Shown here one piece after another: positions 28,701 to 41,319 of a DNA stretch of 64,000 nt. The stretch spans positions 8,019,501 through 8,083,500 of the forward strand of contig JAQISU010000057.1 of NCBI GenBank assembly GCA_029339505.1, read 5' to 3'. The DNA comes from Unio delphinus (Eukaryota; Mollusca; Bivalvia; Unionida; Unionidae). Within the stretch, counting starts at the first letter, position 1, and every line of letters begins with the position of its first letter. The position numbers were made by a program, and so were the translations under genes. Under the pieces are notes generated by a model. That model searched no databases. It was not told the DNA's origin and saw only the letters and a list, made by a program, of their open reading frames with translations.

Positions 28701-31373
28701 AACCCGATTTTGTAATATATTTAGATGCTGTTTCATATGTTTAATATTAAAAATCGGTGATAATTTTGGAATAGCACATTACATATGCATTATTAATAAT
28801 AAACTTATATTAAAATCTTCTAATTGAATATAATAATCACGTAACCTCATGATAAAGTGTCGAATTTTAAATAAGTATTTGAACCTTAAAGCTGAATGCA
28901 TTGAGCATTAAAAATTTGTTAATCGCATTTAATCCAGAAAGGTCTTTGCGAAGGGTCACTTCTACCTTTCCTCTTTCCCTCTTCCATATCATTGTTACAC
29001 TTGAAAGGCCAGCATCTGCGACTCATTATTTGACCGGTGCATTACAATTTTTCCTGAGAAAGAAAGCAGTTGTTACCAACCATAGCTGCTTGATAGGAAC
29101 CCATGTCAAATAGTCATTTTAGAAGCGAGTTGTTTTGCAACGTAGTTCAGAGATTCTAGGGTCCAAAATGTGACGAAAAAAAATATTATCTTGTGAAATT
29201 GTTTAGGAACCCTTGTTAACGATGGATCAGAGTCAATTAAGACGTACACTTTGGAAGTAATTGTGAATTTAAAGTGACAACCTTGGTTTAAATATTTTAA
29301 TCCGAAAGTTCCTGAGAGAAGTTTGGCTCCGAGGAGCCTAGAAGAATATAGCTTTCCCTCGTTAATAAGAAAAGGGACCAGGTGGCTATCTTGAATGAAA
29401 AGACAGGTTTAATGCTAGGACGCACTATTTCTGATCGAGAACAACATTAAACTGCGCACATTTAATTTTGCACGTACTTTTCTGATGTGGCTGCTGTTTT
29501 ATGCAAATGTGTTTGATATGACTAGTACCGGTAATATGTATCGTTACTTAATAATTTCATAGAAATCTGTTGTTATGAAATTTATCTGTTTAATTTTACA
29601 GTTACTAGTTTATTGATATAGTTCCCACATTTTATGCGATATAAATTTTCATATGTGTAGGACTTCATAGGATTATATGAAAGAGCTTCCTGTGTCTATA
29701 GGACGATACTGGTTATTGTGACTTATTGATACTTACCTATTTATATCTGATTTTGTAATGTTTAAATAACCTTGTAGGTTAGGGATTGGTGTGAGCTAGA
29801 ATGTTGTGAATTTTATGCAATAGTAGTCGAGCATATGGTAAGAGATACAGTAATGTTAGATACGCCGCTCACGTGCTAATTTATGGCATGTCGCTGTTAA
29901 GAGAGGATGATGTGCTGTCGAATTAAGTCAGAATTTATGCAGTGTTTGGATAGCTAGCATGTTTCTGAGTAACGTAAGGGAGGGAATGCTATGTGCGTAT
30001 AAAAAGTAATAAATATAGAGATTTGGGGGTAAGTTTGTCCTTTTAAAGAAACAGTTTTCTGTGGAGAGACGTGATAGTTCGAAGATGGAAGTCCGAAAGA
30101 GGTGACTAGTTCAGAATAAAGGACTAGAATGTCCAGAAAGAGATGAAGCGTTCAGAAAAGGAAGACTAAGGAGAGATAAAAAGACGGTGATACACGGGCC
30201 GAGAGAGAAAGATGATGCAATCAGTCGTGGACATTGCACTGTTTTCATCACTCGTTATCATGATGAAATAAATCCAAATTAGACACTGTTATTAAATTAT
30301 GTTGTCACAACTTAGGTTTAAATGGAATTGCAACTATTAATTTGTTTGATTAAATTGTATTATTTTTCTTGTGTAAGGGGGCTCGTATTGCATTTTTTCT
30401 TCCCAATAGTCTTGCTCAGTCCTCCGTTGATGTTCTATCTATCCATTCACACCGTGTCATAACATCGAGTTTGGCCATTCCCTAGATAACTTCAGCCTTC
30501 TCACTACCCATCTCACTAAGAATGCGACGTTACACTCATTATTAGGTCTGTCCTATGTCAAATTTACAGGTTGCTACAGGTGATTTACGAGTTATAAGAA
30601 TAAATGAAATCAATAATATTTTGCTTCAAGATATAAGAAATGGTTCTGTCATCAAATATAATTAAATGGCTTTAACACACTTATTGAGAGCTTGTTAAAA
30701 GACCTTGACTGACTAATAAAGTTCTTGTTAAATGGCCTTGACCGACTAATAATGTGCTTCTTTAATGGCCTTGACATACACATAAAGAGATTATTGGTTT
30801 GTTGTGTTTATTAAAAGCCGATAAAATGTCTTGTTTTCTATGGCAAAAATGTTCGTTACGGGTAACTGATATTCGGAACATCCGCGCCAGATACGACTGT
30901 CTCAAAGAGACTCGGAGGAAATATTTGTGATCTTTCTCAAATTTGTAAGATTTTATTGGACAAACATCCAGCTAGATTTGTGAAGAACATATGGCTATAA
31001 AATGATAGGTATCGAGGTAATGAAATACCTGCACTTTTCAATATTTAGCATTATTAATGCAAGTTTGTAATTAAAAAAAATCAAAATTATTATATATCAT
31101 TTTCTGCTATTATGTTAAAATACAAAACTATGCTTGAGATCATTTGATTACATTAGATTTTGTTTTTCCTAGCATGCTATGGGTAAGGTCATGCTTCCAG
31201 CTCATTGCATTTCTTAATATTTCAAAGTACCAGGTTATGTATATATGTACTCTCCAAAACAAACTAAATTACTATGACACATCGAGCCTCATCATAATAT
31301 AGAAAACCTTAATTCTGGTTTCTGCGATGAATCACATAATAAATGTCCCACTTAATACATACAGATATGTTGC
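25702..31373. other. Long AT-rich non-coding stretch
   Basis: No recognisable gene. A 92-codon plus-strand frame at 28257-28535 has a mixed, protein-like composition but no family I know. A TATAAAAAG at 29999-30007 followed by purine-rich sequence and AATAAA-like signals (30020-30300) is reminiscent of an LTR or a promoter, but no paired ends were found. A minor repeat of about 44 bp ('atggccttgaccgactaataa') recurs three times at 30660-30790. Confidence 0.4.
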
Positions 31374-31640
31374 ATTCAACAAAGGCCAGAACACCACAGC
31401 ATGCTAATGATGCATAGAGCAAAGGGTGAAGCATGATAAAATGCTAATGATGTAGTAACAAGGCCTTCAACAAAGGGCAGAACACCGCAGCATGGTAATG
31501 GCAGCGTTCAACTAAACGTAGAACATTGAATCATGCTAATGGATTCATTCAACAAAGGATGGAACATCACAACATGCAAAGGATGAGTTCAACAAGTTGT
31601 GTAACATTGCAATATGTTCATGATGCGTTCAACCCAGGGA
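31374..31640. repeat. Degenerate tandem repeat, about 40-45 bp unit
   Basis: Units like 'ttcaacaaaggccagaacaccacagcatgctaatgatg' recur about six times with substitutions. Confidence 0.7.
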
Positions 31641-33640
31641 GCAACAAACCGGACTTGTTTGAAGTTTACACGCTGTCGCTTCAACTCAAGTTAAAGCCCT
31701 TCCGTTTTTGTTTTGTTTTTGACAGATGTCTTTCGGGCTAACTTAATGATGATGTTACACCGCATTTCAACATAGAAAATCTACCACGATAGCTAAGACT
31801 GATACCGATGGTAAACTTAGGACGAAGAATCTTTGTTTTTGTCATTTCAGAATTATGTAAACAAGTTAGTCACTCATCTTGCACTTGACAGTACTGAATT
31901 TATTGTTTACGTTATTGTTTACTTATTAACCATGTATAACGTTTTCTTTCACATTGAAAATCTTGTAGTATTTTAATCGCTCCAATTTCCTCTAAATTAA
32001 ATTTATTTCTTACGATTTGATGGTTTTAGAAGTTTAAATAATATAATATAATGCATGCATGCTTTACTTGGTAAATCCTATGGGAAGAATTTACAATTTT
32101 GTCGCCAATTACCGGATGATGTGTCAAGCTGTCTCATAGATAATGCACGAAGATTACTGATGCAGAAACCCATGTGGCATTGTTCACCTTTCTAACACAA
32201 TGAGATATTCTACAAAAATATTGCAAATTACTGTTTGGCATAATGAGAACTGCACTACAAAATCGGATTCACGAAGTAAAGTCTTTTTGAATCCATTCCT
32301 TTGACAATAAACCTAAAGTATGGTGAAAATGGGGCACATAATTTGTAAACATAGACGAAACCCCGGAGAAAAAAATACATTTCACTGCAGTGGAGTGGAT
32401 ACAAACACATGTATTCCTTCCATTTTACTACAAAAGGTAAAGTATTTTTCAAAGAAACCTGACACAGCATTCTAAGCTGGATGTCTTCCGATTCGACACA
32501 CGTTTCGAATTACCTGAAATTGGAAGTGAAAGTCAACTGGTTATTTCATATTTATTATGTATGCTTTTCTAATGTTAAAATATGTTTGATGTTCAATGTA
32601 TGCATGCAGCAATATACCGTATTTTTTAATAGAATGATTAACTTATCATACATAGAAAGAAGAGCGTACACTCAGCATGTAATTTTGTCGGTGAAGTTTA
32701 TTATATTGTTTGGAGGTTTATTTTCTTAATTGTGTCTAATTTAATATTTTTACATTTTGTAACTTGTAGACTTTAAGAGAAAGAAAGCAAAATTAGACTA
32801 TAATTATTACGTCATGCTCAAAATCCTCGCTTTTTATAAAAGAAAAGACTCGAAATTCTTATTTATTACTACTATATTTAAAGAAAAAACAGCTTAGAAC
32901 CTTCAGTCGTCAGATCTACGAGTTCGACACCAGGGTTACAAACATGTAACATTTAATATATCTATTTAATACATTTAATAATAACTTGCACACAAGAAAC
33001 ATGTAAATTCTACATAAAGAACGCGTGCAGCTACATTTGTAACAGATGAGACTAAACTGCTGGAAAGCAAACAAACCTTGGCCTTCCAAACTATATCTTA
33101 AAAAAGTGCGAATGATATTAAAATCACAAAAATGCATTCACGCTCAAAGGAAAGGGATACAAAGTATAAAACGGAAACATACATAAATGCGATACTTGAA
33201 GTAAAGAACGATTTGCTGGCCTTGAAGAAGTATCCTCACGCCAAAAAACATGTTGGTAATGCCGTTCGGACGTTTGACACTATCTGTTTAAGCTGATTTC
33301 CAAACACTATCATTTGAGTTTTAAAATATGAAAATAATCTGTTTGACGTTACCCTGGATTTAAAGATTATAAATTCTTCCACATTATTCATGATTATCAA
33401 ACTTCAAAAGACAAGGGTAGAGGAATGCGTGAACATTGGTCCTAAGCATGTTATATCAGACACATTTCCCAGCATCCATTGAAAACCGGATTGTTAATTG
33501 TACTGTACAAGTTGAAGCGTATCTAATTCAATTGTTATAAATTCCCAACAATTTAAAATATGTTTTATGCATGTGTCCATGATTTTCGAAATTCTGGATT
33601 TGCTTTACTTACAAGAAATACATGATACCTAATAATACCT
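31641..33640. other. Non-coding, nothing recognised
   Basis: Only chance-length open frames. Confidence 0.4.
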
Positions 33641-33652
33641 TATATAACAGTG

Positions 33653-33843
33653 TCCAAGGTGGTAGAAGGAGAGGTAGACAGAAAAAAAGTGGAGTGACAA
33701 CATCACAGAATGGACCAGGAAAAGTTTTGCGGGGACACAGACATTTGCACATGATCGAGACAAGTGGAGGGAACTGGTCAGATGTTCAGCAGCACAGTGC
33801 CTCAACGACCACACTAGGTCAAGAGAATGATGATGAGGATGAA
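33653..33843 (+). pseudogene. LINE 3' end, heavily 5'-truncated
   Basis: The carboxy end of a LINE ORF2 is readable. One frame has VQGGRRRGRQKK, and after a one-base shift a second frame runs WSDNITEWT...FAHDRDKWRELV and stops at 33828-33830. The 'KWRELV' ending and the short ATG/TGA-rich tail (33830-33841) are typical of this family, the same one whose RT fragment is at 1842-2330. A possible imperfect target-site duplication flanks it: tataacagtg at 33643-33652 and tatagcagcg at 33844-33853. The 33-bp satellite starts immediately after. Confidence 0.8.
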
Positions 33844-33853
33844 TATAGCAGCG

Positions 33854-36060
33854 TCGCCTTCCAAAGTCAGTAAACACATTTCAAAACCGCTTTCCAAAGT
33901 AAGTAATCACATTTCAGAACCACCTTCCAAAGTCAGTAAACACATGCCAGAACCGCTTTCCAAAGTCAGTAATCACATTTCAGAGCCACTGTCCAAATCA
34001 AGTAAACATATGCAAGAGCATCTTTCCAAAGTCGCTAACCAAGTGATAAAGCGATTTTCCAAAATAAGCAAAACGCATTTCAGAACCGCTTTCCAAAGTT
34101 AAAAAACACATTCCATGACCACATTTCAAACAGATTAAACAAATTTCATAAGCGCTTTCTAAAGTCAGTAGACACATTTTAGAATTCCAAAATCACTAAT
34201 CATATGCCTGAGCAGCTTTCGAGGCCACTAAACAAGAGACAGAGCCACTTCTCAAAGCAAGAAACACATTTCCGAACCGCTTTCCAAAGTCAGTAAACAC
34301 ATTTCAGAACCGCTTTCCAAAGTAAGTAAACACATTTCAGAGCCGCTTTACAAAATTAGTAAACATATGCCCAGAGCATCTTTCCAAAGTCACTAACCAA
34401 GCGACAGAGCCACTTTCCAAAGTAAGTAAACACATTTCAGAACCACTTTCTAACGTAAGTAATCACATTTCAGAGCCACTTTCTAACGTAAGTAATCACA
34501 TTTCAGAACCGCTTTCCAAAGCTAGTAAACACATTTCAAAATCGCTTTCAAAAATCAGTAAACACATTTAAGAAGCGCATTCCAACGTCAGTAAACACAT
34601 TTTAGAACCGCTTTCCAATATCAATAATCATATGCCAGAGCAGCTTTCCAAAGTCACTAACCTAGCGACAGAGTCACATTTCAAAGTAAGAAAACATATT
34701 TTCAAACCGCTTTCCAAAGTCAGTAAACACATTTCAGCACCGCTTACTAAAGTAAGTAAACACATGTTAAAACCGATTTTCAAAATAAGTAAACACATTT
34801 TAGAACCGCTTTTCAAAGTAAATAAACACATTTCCGAACCGCTTTCCAAAGTCAGTAAACACATTTCAGAGCCGACTTTCCAAAATCAGTAAGCATATGC
34901 CAGGGCAGATTTCCAAAGTCACTAACCTTTCGACAGAGCCACTTTCAAAAGTAAGAAAACCGATTTCAGAACCGCTTTCCAAAGTCAGTAAACACATTTC
35001 AGAACCGCTTTCCAAAGTCAGTAAACACATTTCAGAACCACTGTCCAGAGTAAGTAATCATATTTCAGAGCCACTGTCCTAATCAGGTAAACACATGCCA
35101 GATCAGCTTTCCCAAGTCATTAAATAAGCGATAGATTGACGTTCCAAAATAAGTAAACACATTTCAGAACCGATTTCCAAAGTTAGTAAACACAATTCGA
35201 AACTGCTTTTCAAAACGAGTAACTGCATTTAAGAAGCGAATTACAAAATCAGTAAACACATTTCAGAAGAACATTCCAAAATAAGTAAACACATTTCCGA
35301 ACCGCTTTCCAAAATCAGTAATCATATGCCAAAGCAACTTTCCAAAGTCACTAACCTAGCGACAGAGTCACTTTTCAAAGTAAGGAAACATATTTTCAAC
35401 CCAATTTCCAAAGTCAGTATACACATTTCAGAACTGCTTTCCAAAGTAAGTAAACACATTTCCGAATCGCTTCCCTTAGTGGTTCTGAAATGAGATTACG
35501 GACTGCCTAAATCAAGTAAACATATGCCAGAGCAGTTTTCCAAAGTCACTAAAAAGCGATAGAGCGACTTTCCAAAATAAGTAAACATATAGTTTTCCAA
35601 AGTTAGTAAACACATTTCAGAACTGCTTTCCAAAATCAGTAGACATATGCAAGAGCAGATTTCCAAAGTCGCTAACCAAGCGACAAAGCCACTTTCCAAA
35701 ACGTAAGTAATCACATTTAAGAACCACTTTCTAACGTAAGTAATCACATTTCAGAACCACTTTCTAACGTAAGTAATCACATTTCAGAACCGCTTTTCAA
35801 AGTCACAAAACACATTTCAGAACCGCTTTTCAAAGTCACAAAACACATTTCAGAACCGCTTTCCATAGTCAGTAAATACATTCCACATCCACTGTCCAAA
35901 TCAAGTAAACACATGCCAGAACAGCTTTCCAAAGTCATTAAATAAGCGATAGAGCGACGTTCCAAAATAAGTAAACACATTTCAGAATCAAGTTAAAAAA
36001 TCAGCAAACATATGCCAGAGCAACTTTCCAAGATCACTAACCAATAAACATACACGAACA
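33854..36060. repeat. 33-bp satellite array, about 65 units, with higher-order pattern
   Basis: The unit is close to 'agtaaacacatttcagaac' + 'cgctttccaaagtc' (33 bp). A variant unit pair marked by 'atgcc(a)gagcagctttcc' and 'cactaaccaagcgacagagcc' recurs near 34009, 34203, 34366, 34632, 34897, 35094, 35328, 35525, 35647, 35911 and 36013. Most spacings are near multiples of 33. Because 33 is divisible by three, short frames encoding an 11-residue repeat (SKHISEPLSKV) appear on the plus strand (for example 34632-35082), with mirror frames on the minus strand. Stops and indels break all of them, so I do not call a protein. Confidence 0.95.
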
Positions 36061-37185
36061 AACTTTCTAAAGTTAAAAAACACATGCCATAACAAATGTC
36101 CAAGGTCAGTTGACACATATCCGTGCCAATGTCCCAATATCACTTTCCAATAGTAATGGTATCGTTATTTTCTGACTGTTTTTATCCTTATATAGACATG
36201 TCCTTTCCAAGTGACTCTCAGTTAGATGTCATAAACATGTACTCAACATACATGGAATGCTATTTGGTCAATCAAGTATTTACATATGGATGAAATTTAT
36301 ATGAAAATATATGTGCTATAGATCAATCTTCAGCTGTATGATATTAAACATACGTCATGGTTTGCTAACAAGATTTTTTTAAATTAAAACAGCAACTGTC
36401 GTAAATTTGACTAACTTAAAGATATCATTATGTTTCCTACCTTACATATTTTCAGCATTATTTATGTTTTCTAATCTCACGGTGTTTCGGTTGTTTTTTT
36501 TTAAAGTCATATCGTAATAGATGTTGTAAATCTCTTAAAGCTTCTAAAGATCAGGTGCTATGCAAAGTCCTCACTATTAGTATTATAATCGATTAGGCTG
36601 AGCAAGTATATGACTTTGAAATGGCGCACAACATCTGCAACTTGTATTCCATTACCCTTACGAACAGGACATTTCATATTGTGGCGAATGGACAATTTCA
36701 TCAGATGGAAAATATACATTTCATAATACATAACTAAAGAGACAACAATATTCATGCGGCCAATAGACTCATAACAATTTAATCCAAACTTGAAACTTAG
36801 AGTTTAACAATATCAGTACTTGAGTTCTCGTTCCGTGTACAATAAAAAGCCAGAGGTAATATATGGTTGCCAGAACAAAAAGAACTACTTGGAGACTGGA
36901 GAACTGCATTTAGTTGCAAGGACTCTTTGAGTAGAGTACCTAGACTATGTGGATGTACGTACTGTTGCACCTGTATGAACAAACATTTTAGAAGAGAGAT
37001 AGACATTGCCATGGTTTGTGCATGAATTAGTCCTGACCATCGTCACAAAAATACACTTTTCTTTGGCGTCTTACTTTTAATCAATATGTTTTGGTCAAAT
37101 GGATGTAAAAATCGAAGCAACGAGCTCTTTCTTGAGTTGGCATGTCTAGAAATATGACATTTAAAGCGATCATTTTCATAACAAC
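36061..37185. other. Non-coding, nothing recognised
   Basis: Chance frames only. Confidence 0.4.
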
Positions 37186-37189
37186 ATCT

Positions 37190-37330
37190 CAACATCGCGG
37201 TGGCTACATCATATGTCTCCTCAAATGGGCAAGCCTCTTGAGGAGACAAATAATGTTACCCTCTTGATTGGGATTTCCTTGTCTCGGTCCAAAACCCAAC
37301 ATAGATCATATATGTCTCGGTGCATGTTCT
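37190..37330. repeat. Dispersed repeat, copy 1
   Basis: The segment contains 'cttgtctcggtccaaaacccaacatagatc' in two adjoining pieces (37276-37305) followed by 'atatatgtctcgg'. It resembles 39985-40085 in the same order, including an upstream 'catatgtctcctc' block corresponding to 'tatatgtttctcc' there. Two copies of one interspersed repeat of unknown class is the likely reading. Confidence 0.6.
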
Positions 37331-39054
37331 TTTAGCAAATGCTCAGCACCATATGATAAGGACTAATCACCACATGGTGAAGGACTTAGTTCATTTTCAA
37401 ACAGATCTACATTTGAAGTGTTAATATAAAAACAGAAATGAATATGTTTAATCAGCATCTTTATTTTGACCTTAGGGTGTGAGCATTCGTGCAATCTAAA
37501 ATAAAGTGGCATCTCATTCCTTATGTTCCTTAAACACATTTTGTGATTTCTAAAACCATCTTGTGTTTACTGTTCAGAGTTTAAATTCATGCCCTGCATG
37601 TCTTATATTATACGTTTGTTTCAAAATAGAATGCGTTAGGATGCTTTTGAAAACAATTGTTTTAAGCCAACCTGTCTTGATTGTCTTCCACGTGAATTTG
37701 AAGACATAGGTATCAATTGCATGGAGGTGATGGTGGAATTTGTTGAGAAGGTTTCGTGTTAAAATATCTCAAAAGTTATGTATCTTTCTTACTACGTGCT
37801 GTTTTTATTTCAAAGTTTGAAATCAAATTAGTCTGTGAATGAGTATTATATCCTGATATACAAGGATTTACTTTCTAGAATGCATTGAAGGCAGACCGTG
37901 TCGACATCAAATAGACTCAATTGGCATTGTGCTATATCAAGAAAGTGACCATGATCCTTTTACAATTTACACTTAAAGAAAGGCGTGCTATCACCGAGTA
38001 CACAAAAAAAAACCCCAAATAACGTCAGGGCCATATCAAGTCAACTGTTGAATGGGTGAATGGGGTTTCCGAAATTTAAAGAGGGCCCTGTCTTCCTGGA
38101 AATGGCATCACACCTAAAGTATATTTGTCTGTTTACTCAAAGTGTGTGCATTACCGTAAACACATTTGCAAAAATGATGGTAAAATTTAATGTGGAAAGT
38201 GTCTTCACGGTTGTGTGTGTACTTTTCCTTTTATGTTTTTCTTTCTAGTAATATTTTAAGTATTCACTTTTATTATCTGTTTATATACTCCATCAGCTTT
38301 TAAAGTTTAATTTGGCACTCTAATTTTGTACAGTTGTCATCTGGTAGTCGTACAAGTAATATTAATACAATATCAATTTGCTTATTTCTGAAAGCAATCG
38401 TGATTCCCATCTAGCATTTGGTTGAGCTAGCAATCGGGTGACACAAATCTTAATCTCTTAGTAAATATATATATAAATACAATTTTTTTAACATCATATA
38501 TTTATTTTTGCATTTCTGAAAGTTGTGTAGATTTTATGTTATACTCTGTAAATATGACACTAACTTCATCTTTCTATGTATGTTAATATCGTTCAGATTA
38601 TAGTCATCTGAAGTCCTTTGTGTATTAGAGTTAATATGATTTTTGTTGGGTTTGTTTTTTGTAATCGTCTGATAGGATCATCACTATTGATTGCAGATAC
38701 GACTTCATTAATGATTTCATTAATCTACAACTGTATCTGTCAATAACTTTTATTTCTCACCCGAGAAAATTTTGCTAACCTTAATTTTCTTATCTCAGTC
38801 TAGTCATCTCAGACCATTCGTCTCAGTCATGGTGTCCACGAGCTGAGAACTACTCTTAAGGAAAAATAACCTTCTTGTCTTCTGCTGTGCCATAGTTGTT
38901 CTCAAATAAAACAACAACAGCAACAACAACAACAAATAATATATAACCAAAACATAGTTACTTAAGGTCAATCTGTCTTAAAAACACACCAAAACAATAA
39001 CATTTTGATAGAGACAAATACACAAACGCATACTATTTCGAGGTTTTGATATTA
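37331..39054. other. Non-coding, nothing recognised
   Basis: It contains a short (CAA)n run at 38904-38937 and chance open frames. Confidence 0.4.
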
Positions 39055-39271
39055 TGTTAGTTCGTTCAAACAAGCATGGTCAAGTTTATCCTATATGCAG
39101 GACTAGCTCAGTACATTTTCAGATCATTAAATGTATCTAAAGCAACTGAATTAGTTGCAAACACTTCGCGTGAAACATTGTATATACTGTTAGCTACATT
39201 TAATGACCTGAAAATTTACTGTGCTACAGATAGGATAAAATTCTCAATGGTGTTTGAAATGAACTATGTCA
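39055..39271. repeat. Fold-back (long imperfect inverted repeat), MITE-like
   Basis: The left arm (39055-39140) pairs with the right arm (39190-39271). Matching pieces include 'tttatcctat' with 'gataggataaaa', 'cattttcagatcattaaatgta' with 'ctacatttaatgacctgaaaat' in pieces, and the outer 'ttagttcgttcaaac' with 'gtttgaaatgaacta'. The loop of about 50 bp holds a small perfect palindrome (gcaact...agttgc, 39142-39158). A 68-codon frame spans the arms but is explained by the palindrome. A target-site duplication is not evident. Confidence 0.75.
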
Positions 39272-39930
39272 GAAAACACTGATCCATGCACATAAGACTA
39301 TATACCTATACACTTCATAGCATCCCAACTTTCTAACCAACAACGGAAAACTTAGCAACAGCCAGAAATGTGTTATGTCAAACATGCCCTATTATAATTT
39401 TGTTAAGCATCTCCGTTGTGCTCCAGCTGAATATACCTGCAATATTTATTGACAAATAATACACTTACAAGCCAGAAGGAATCATTTATCCCTCAACACA
39501 CTAATCCATAAGCAAATTTCACTGCATCACTTGCCATATTTCCAAGACAGAAATATAAATTTTCAAAGTTTAGCACATTGTTATCCTCTGGGGTCTGCAT
39601 ATTTGGAGGGTGACGAGGGTCTTTTAAACGGGAGAGTGGGGTATTCAAACTTGGAAATGATGAAAGGAAATAGTTTCTTTCTAATAAATTATAACTATTT
39701 ATTGTTAATTTCATATAACATTCATATATTAAATGTGATAATACCTCATTACTATGCGACGTTTCATGTTGTTATTTTTCTTTGCTCACGCGTATGAACT
39801 GTGTACTTCGGACGCAACGGTCACACTACATCCCTCATTAGCTTATTTGTATTAATGCCCAACATGTAAACATTGCGACGTGCGCACTTTTAAAGAGTTC
39901 TTTTTACGTTAAAGGATAACATTGGGTGAG
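39272..39930. other. Non-coding, nothing recognised
   Basis: Overlapping chance frames on both strands near 39493-39797; none recognised. Confidence 0.4.
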
Positions 39931-39943
39931 AAAAATAATCTCC

Positions 39944-40085
39944 GTTGGGGTTTGGACCGAGACAATGAAATTCCAGCCGCGGTGTTACATTATATGTTTC
40001 TCCACTCGGACAAATATAAAAAACCCTAGGCTGCGATTTCATTGTCTCGGTCCAAACCCCAACATAGATTCTATATATCTTGGCT
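39944..40085. repeat. Dispersed repeat copy 2 with perfect 28-bp inverted arms
   Basis: Positions 39944-39971 and 40036-40063 are exact reverse complements over 28 bp ('gttggggtttggaccgagac' plus 'aatgaaat'), separated by 64 bp. The right part matches 37276-37315. This could be a MITE or a palindromic fusion of two copies. Confidence 0.8.
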
Positions 40086-40150
40086 GATCTGGCATTTACA
40101 AAGATTTCATGTCTTATTAACATGTTTTCAATATATTTTCTCCGACTACT

Positions 40151-40586
40151 TATCGGTTAGATCTTTAGTAGTTATTTTGCTGTATGTTCCGTTTACAATA
40201 CAGATTTTCAATACGTTTTTAGGACTCGGTTAGGTCTTTAGTAGTTATTTCGATGTATGTTCCATTTACAATACTAATTTTCAATACGTTTTTAGGACTC
40301 GGTTAGGTCATTAGTAGTTATTGAAATGTATGTTCCATTTACAATACTAATTTTCAATACGTGTTTAGGACACGGTTAGGTCTTTAGTAGTTATTTCGAT
40401 GTATGTTCCATTTACAATACTAATTTTCAATACGTTTTAGGACTCGGTTAGGTCTTTAGTAGTTATTTCGATGTATGTTCCATTTACAATAGTAATTTTC
40501 AATACGTTTTTAGGACTCGGTTAGGTCTTTAGTAGTTATTTCGATGTATGTTCCATTTACAATATTAATTTTCAATACGTTTTTAG
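40151..40586. repeat. 73-bp tandem repeat, six units
   Basis: Units begin near 40151 (partial), 40223, 40296, 40369, 40441 and 40514, with spacings of 73, 73, 72 and 73. The core phrases are 'ggttaggtctttagtagtta' and 'ttttcaatacgtttttagga'. High similarity between units implies recent amplification. Confidence 0.95.
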
Positions 40587-41237
40587 GACTCGTTTGTTCT
40601 GTCGTCGTATATAATATTAATTTCATTATCTTGATTAGATTCGTCAGAGCAGTATTCAATTTCGAGAAGACTTTGGTTCCTTTAAGTAATGTAATTGTGG
40701 AATTTAGTTATGGTCACGTGACCGAATAACCGATTCATGAACCTAAACATAAACCTGATCCTATTCCTGATCGTCTTCCTCCCGATCCTCTTCCTCCCGA
40801 TCCTCTTCCTCCTCATAAATATTCAATGCCTACTTCTGATCCTACCCACAAATTGCCTCCATCGCATTAAATAACTTGTTCTCTGCGATTGTGCTAAAGG
40901 TTTGTTGCCGTAATATAATGCAATACATATCAATGATAATAAATTCTAGTTTTTCCATTGATCTAAAAAAAAAATTGTTATTTTCTACTGTACTTTTTTG
41001 GCGTACTGTAGCATTATCAGGTATGGTAGGCTTGATTAGGTACTGCTGCATCAGTAGGCACTGTTGCATTATTTGATCATATTGGCATTCTTATTAGTGC
41101 TGTTATATTTTGTTTGTATTTTGAACAATCATTACAGACTATCTATCTTCGTATGTAGTTGCATTCTTTATCATATGTTATCAATGGTTAATTTTAGTAA
41201 ATGTATTCCCTGTCTAAATTATTATTGTGACTTTTGT
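40587..41237. other. Non-coding with CT/TC-rich stretch
   Basis: At 40755-40815 a short repeat 'cctgatcctcttcctcccgat' recurs about three times. Nothing else is recognised. Confidence 0.4.
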
Positions 41238-41250
41238 AAATAATAATAAC

Positions 41251-41319
<69 letters not shown>

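Noticed and set aside
33854..36060. CRISPR array
   Set aside because: The regular 33-bp period comes from adjacent units without unique spacers, and the window is eukaryotic.
39076..39282. 68-codon frame inside the fold-back element
   Set aside because: The frame is a by-product of the inverted repeat; no protein features.
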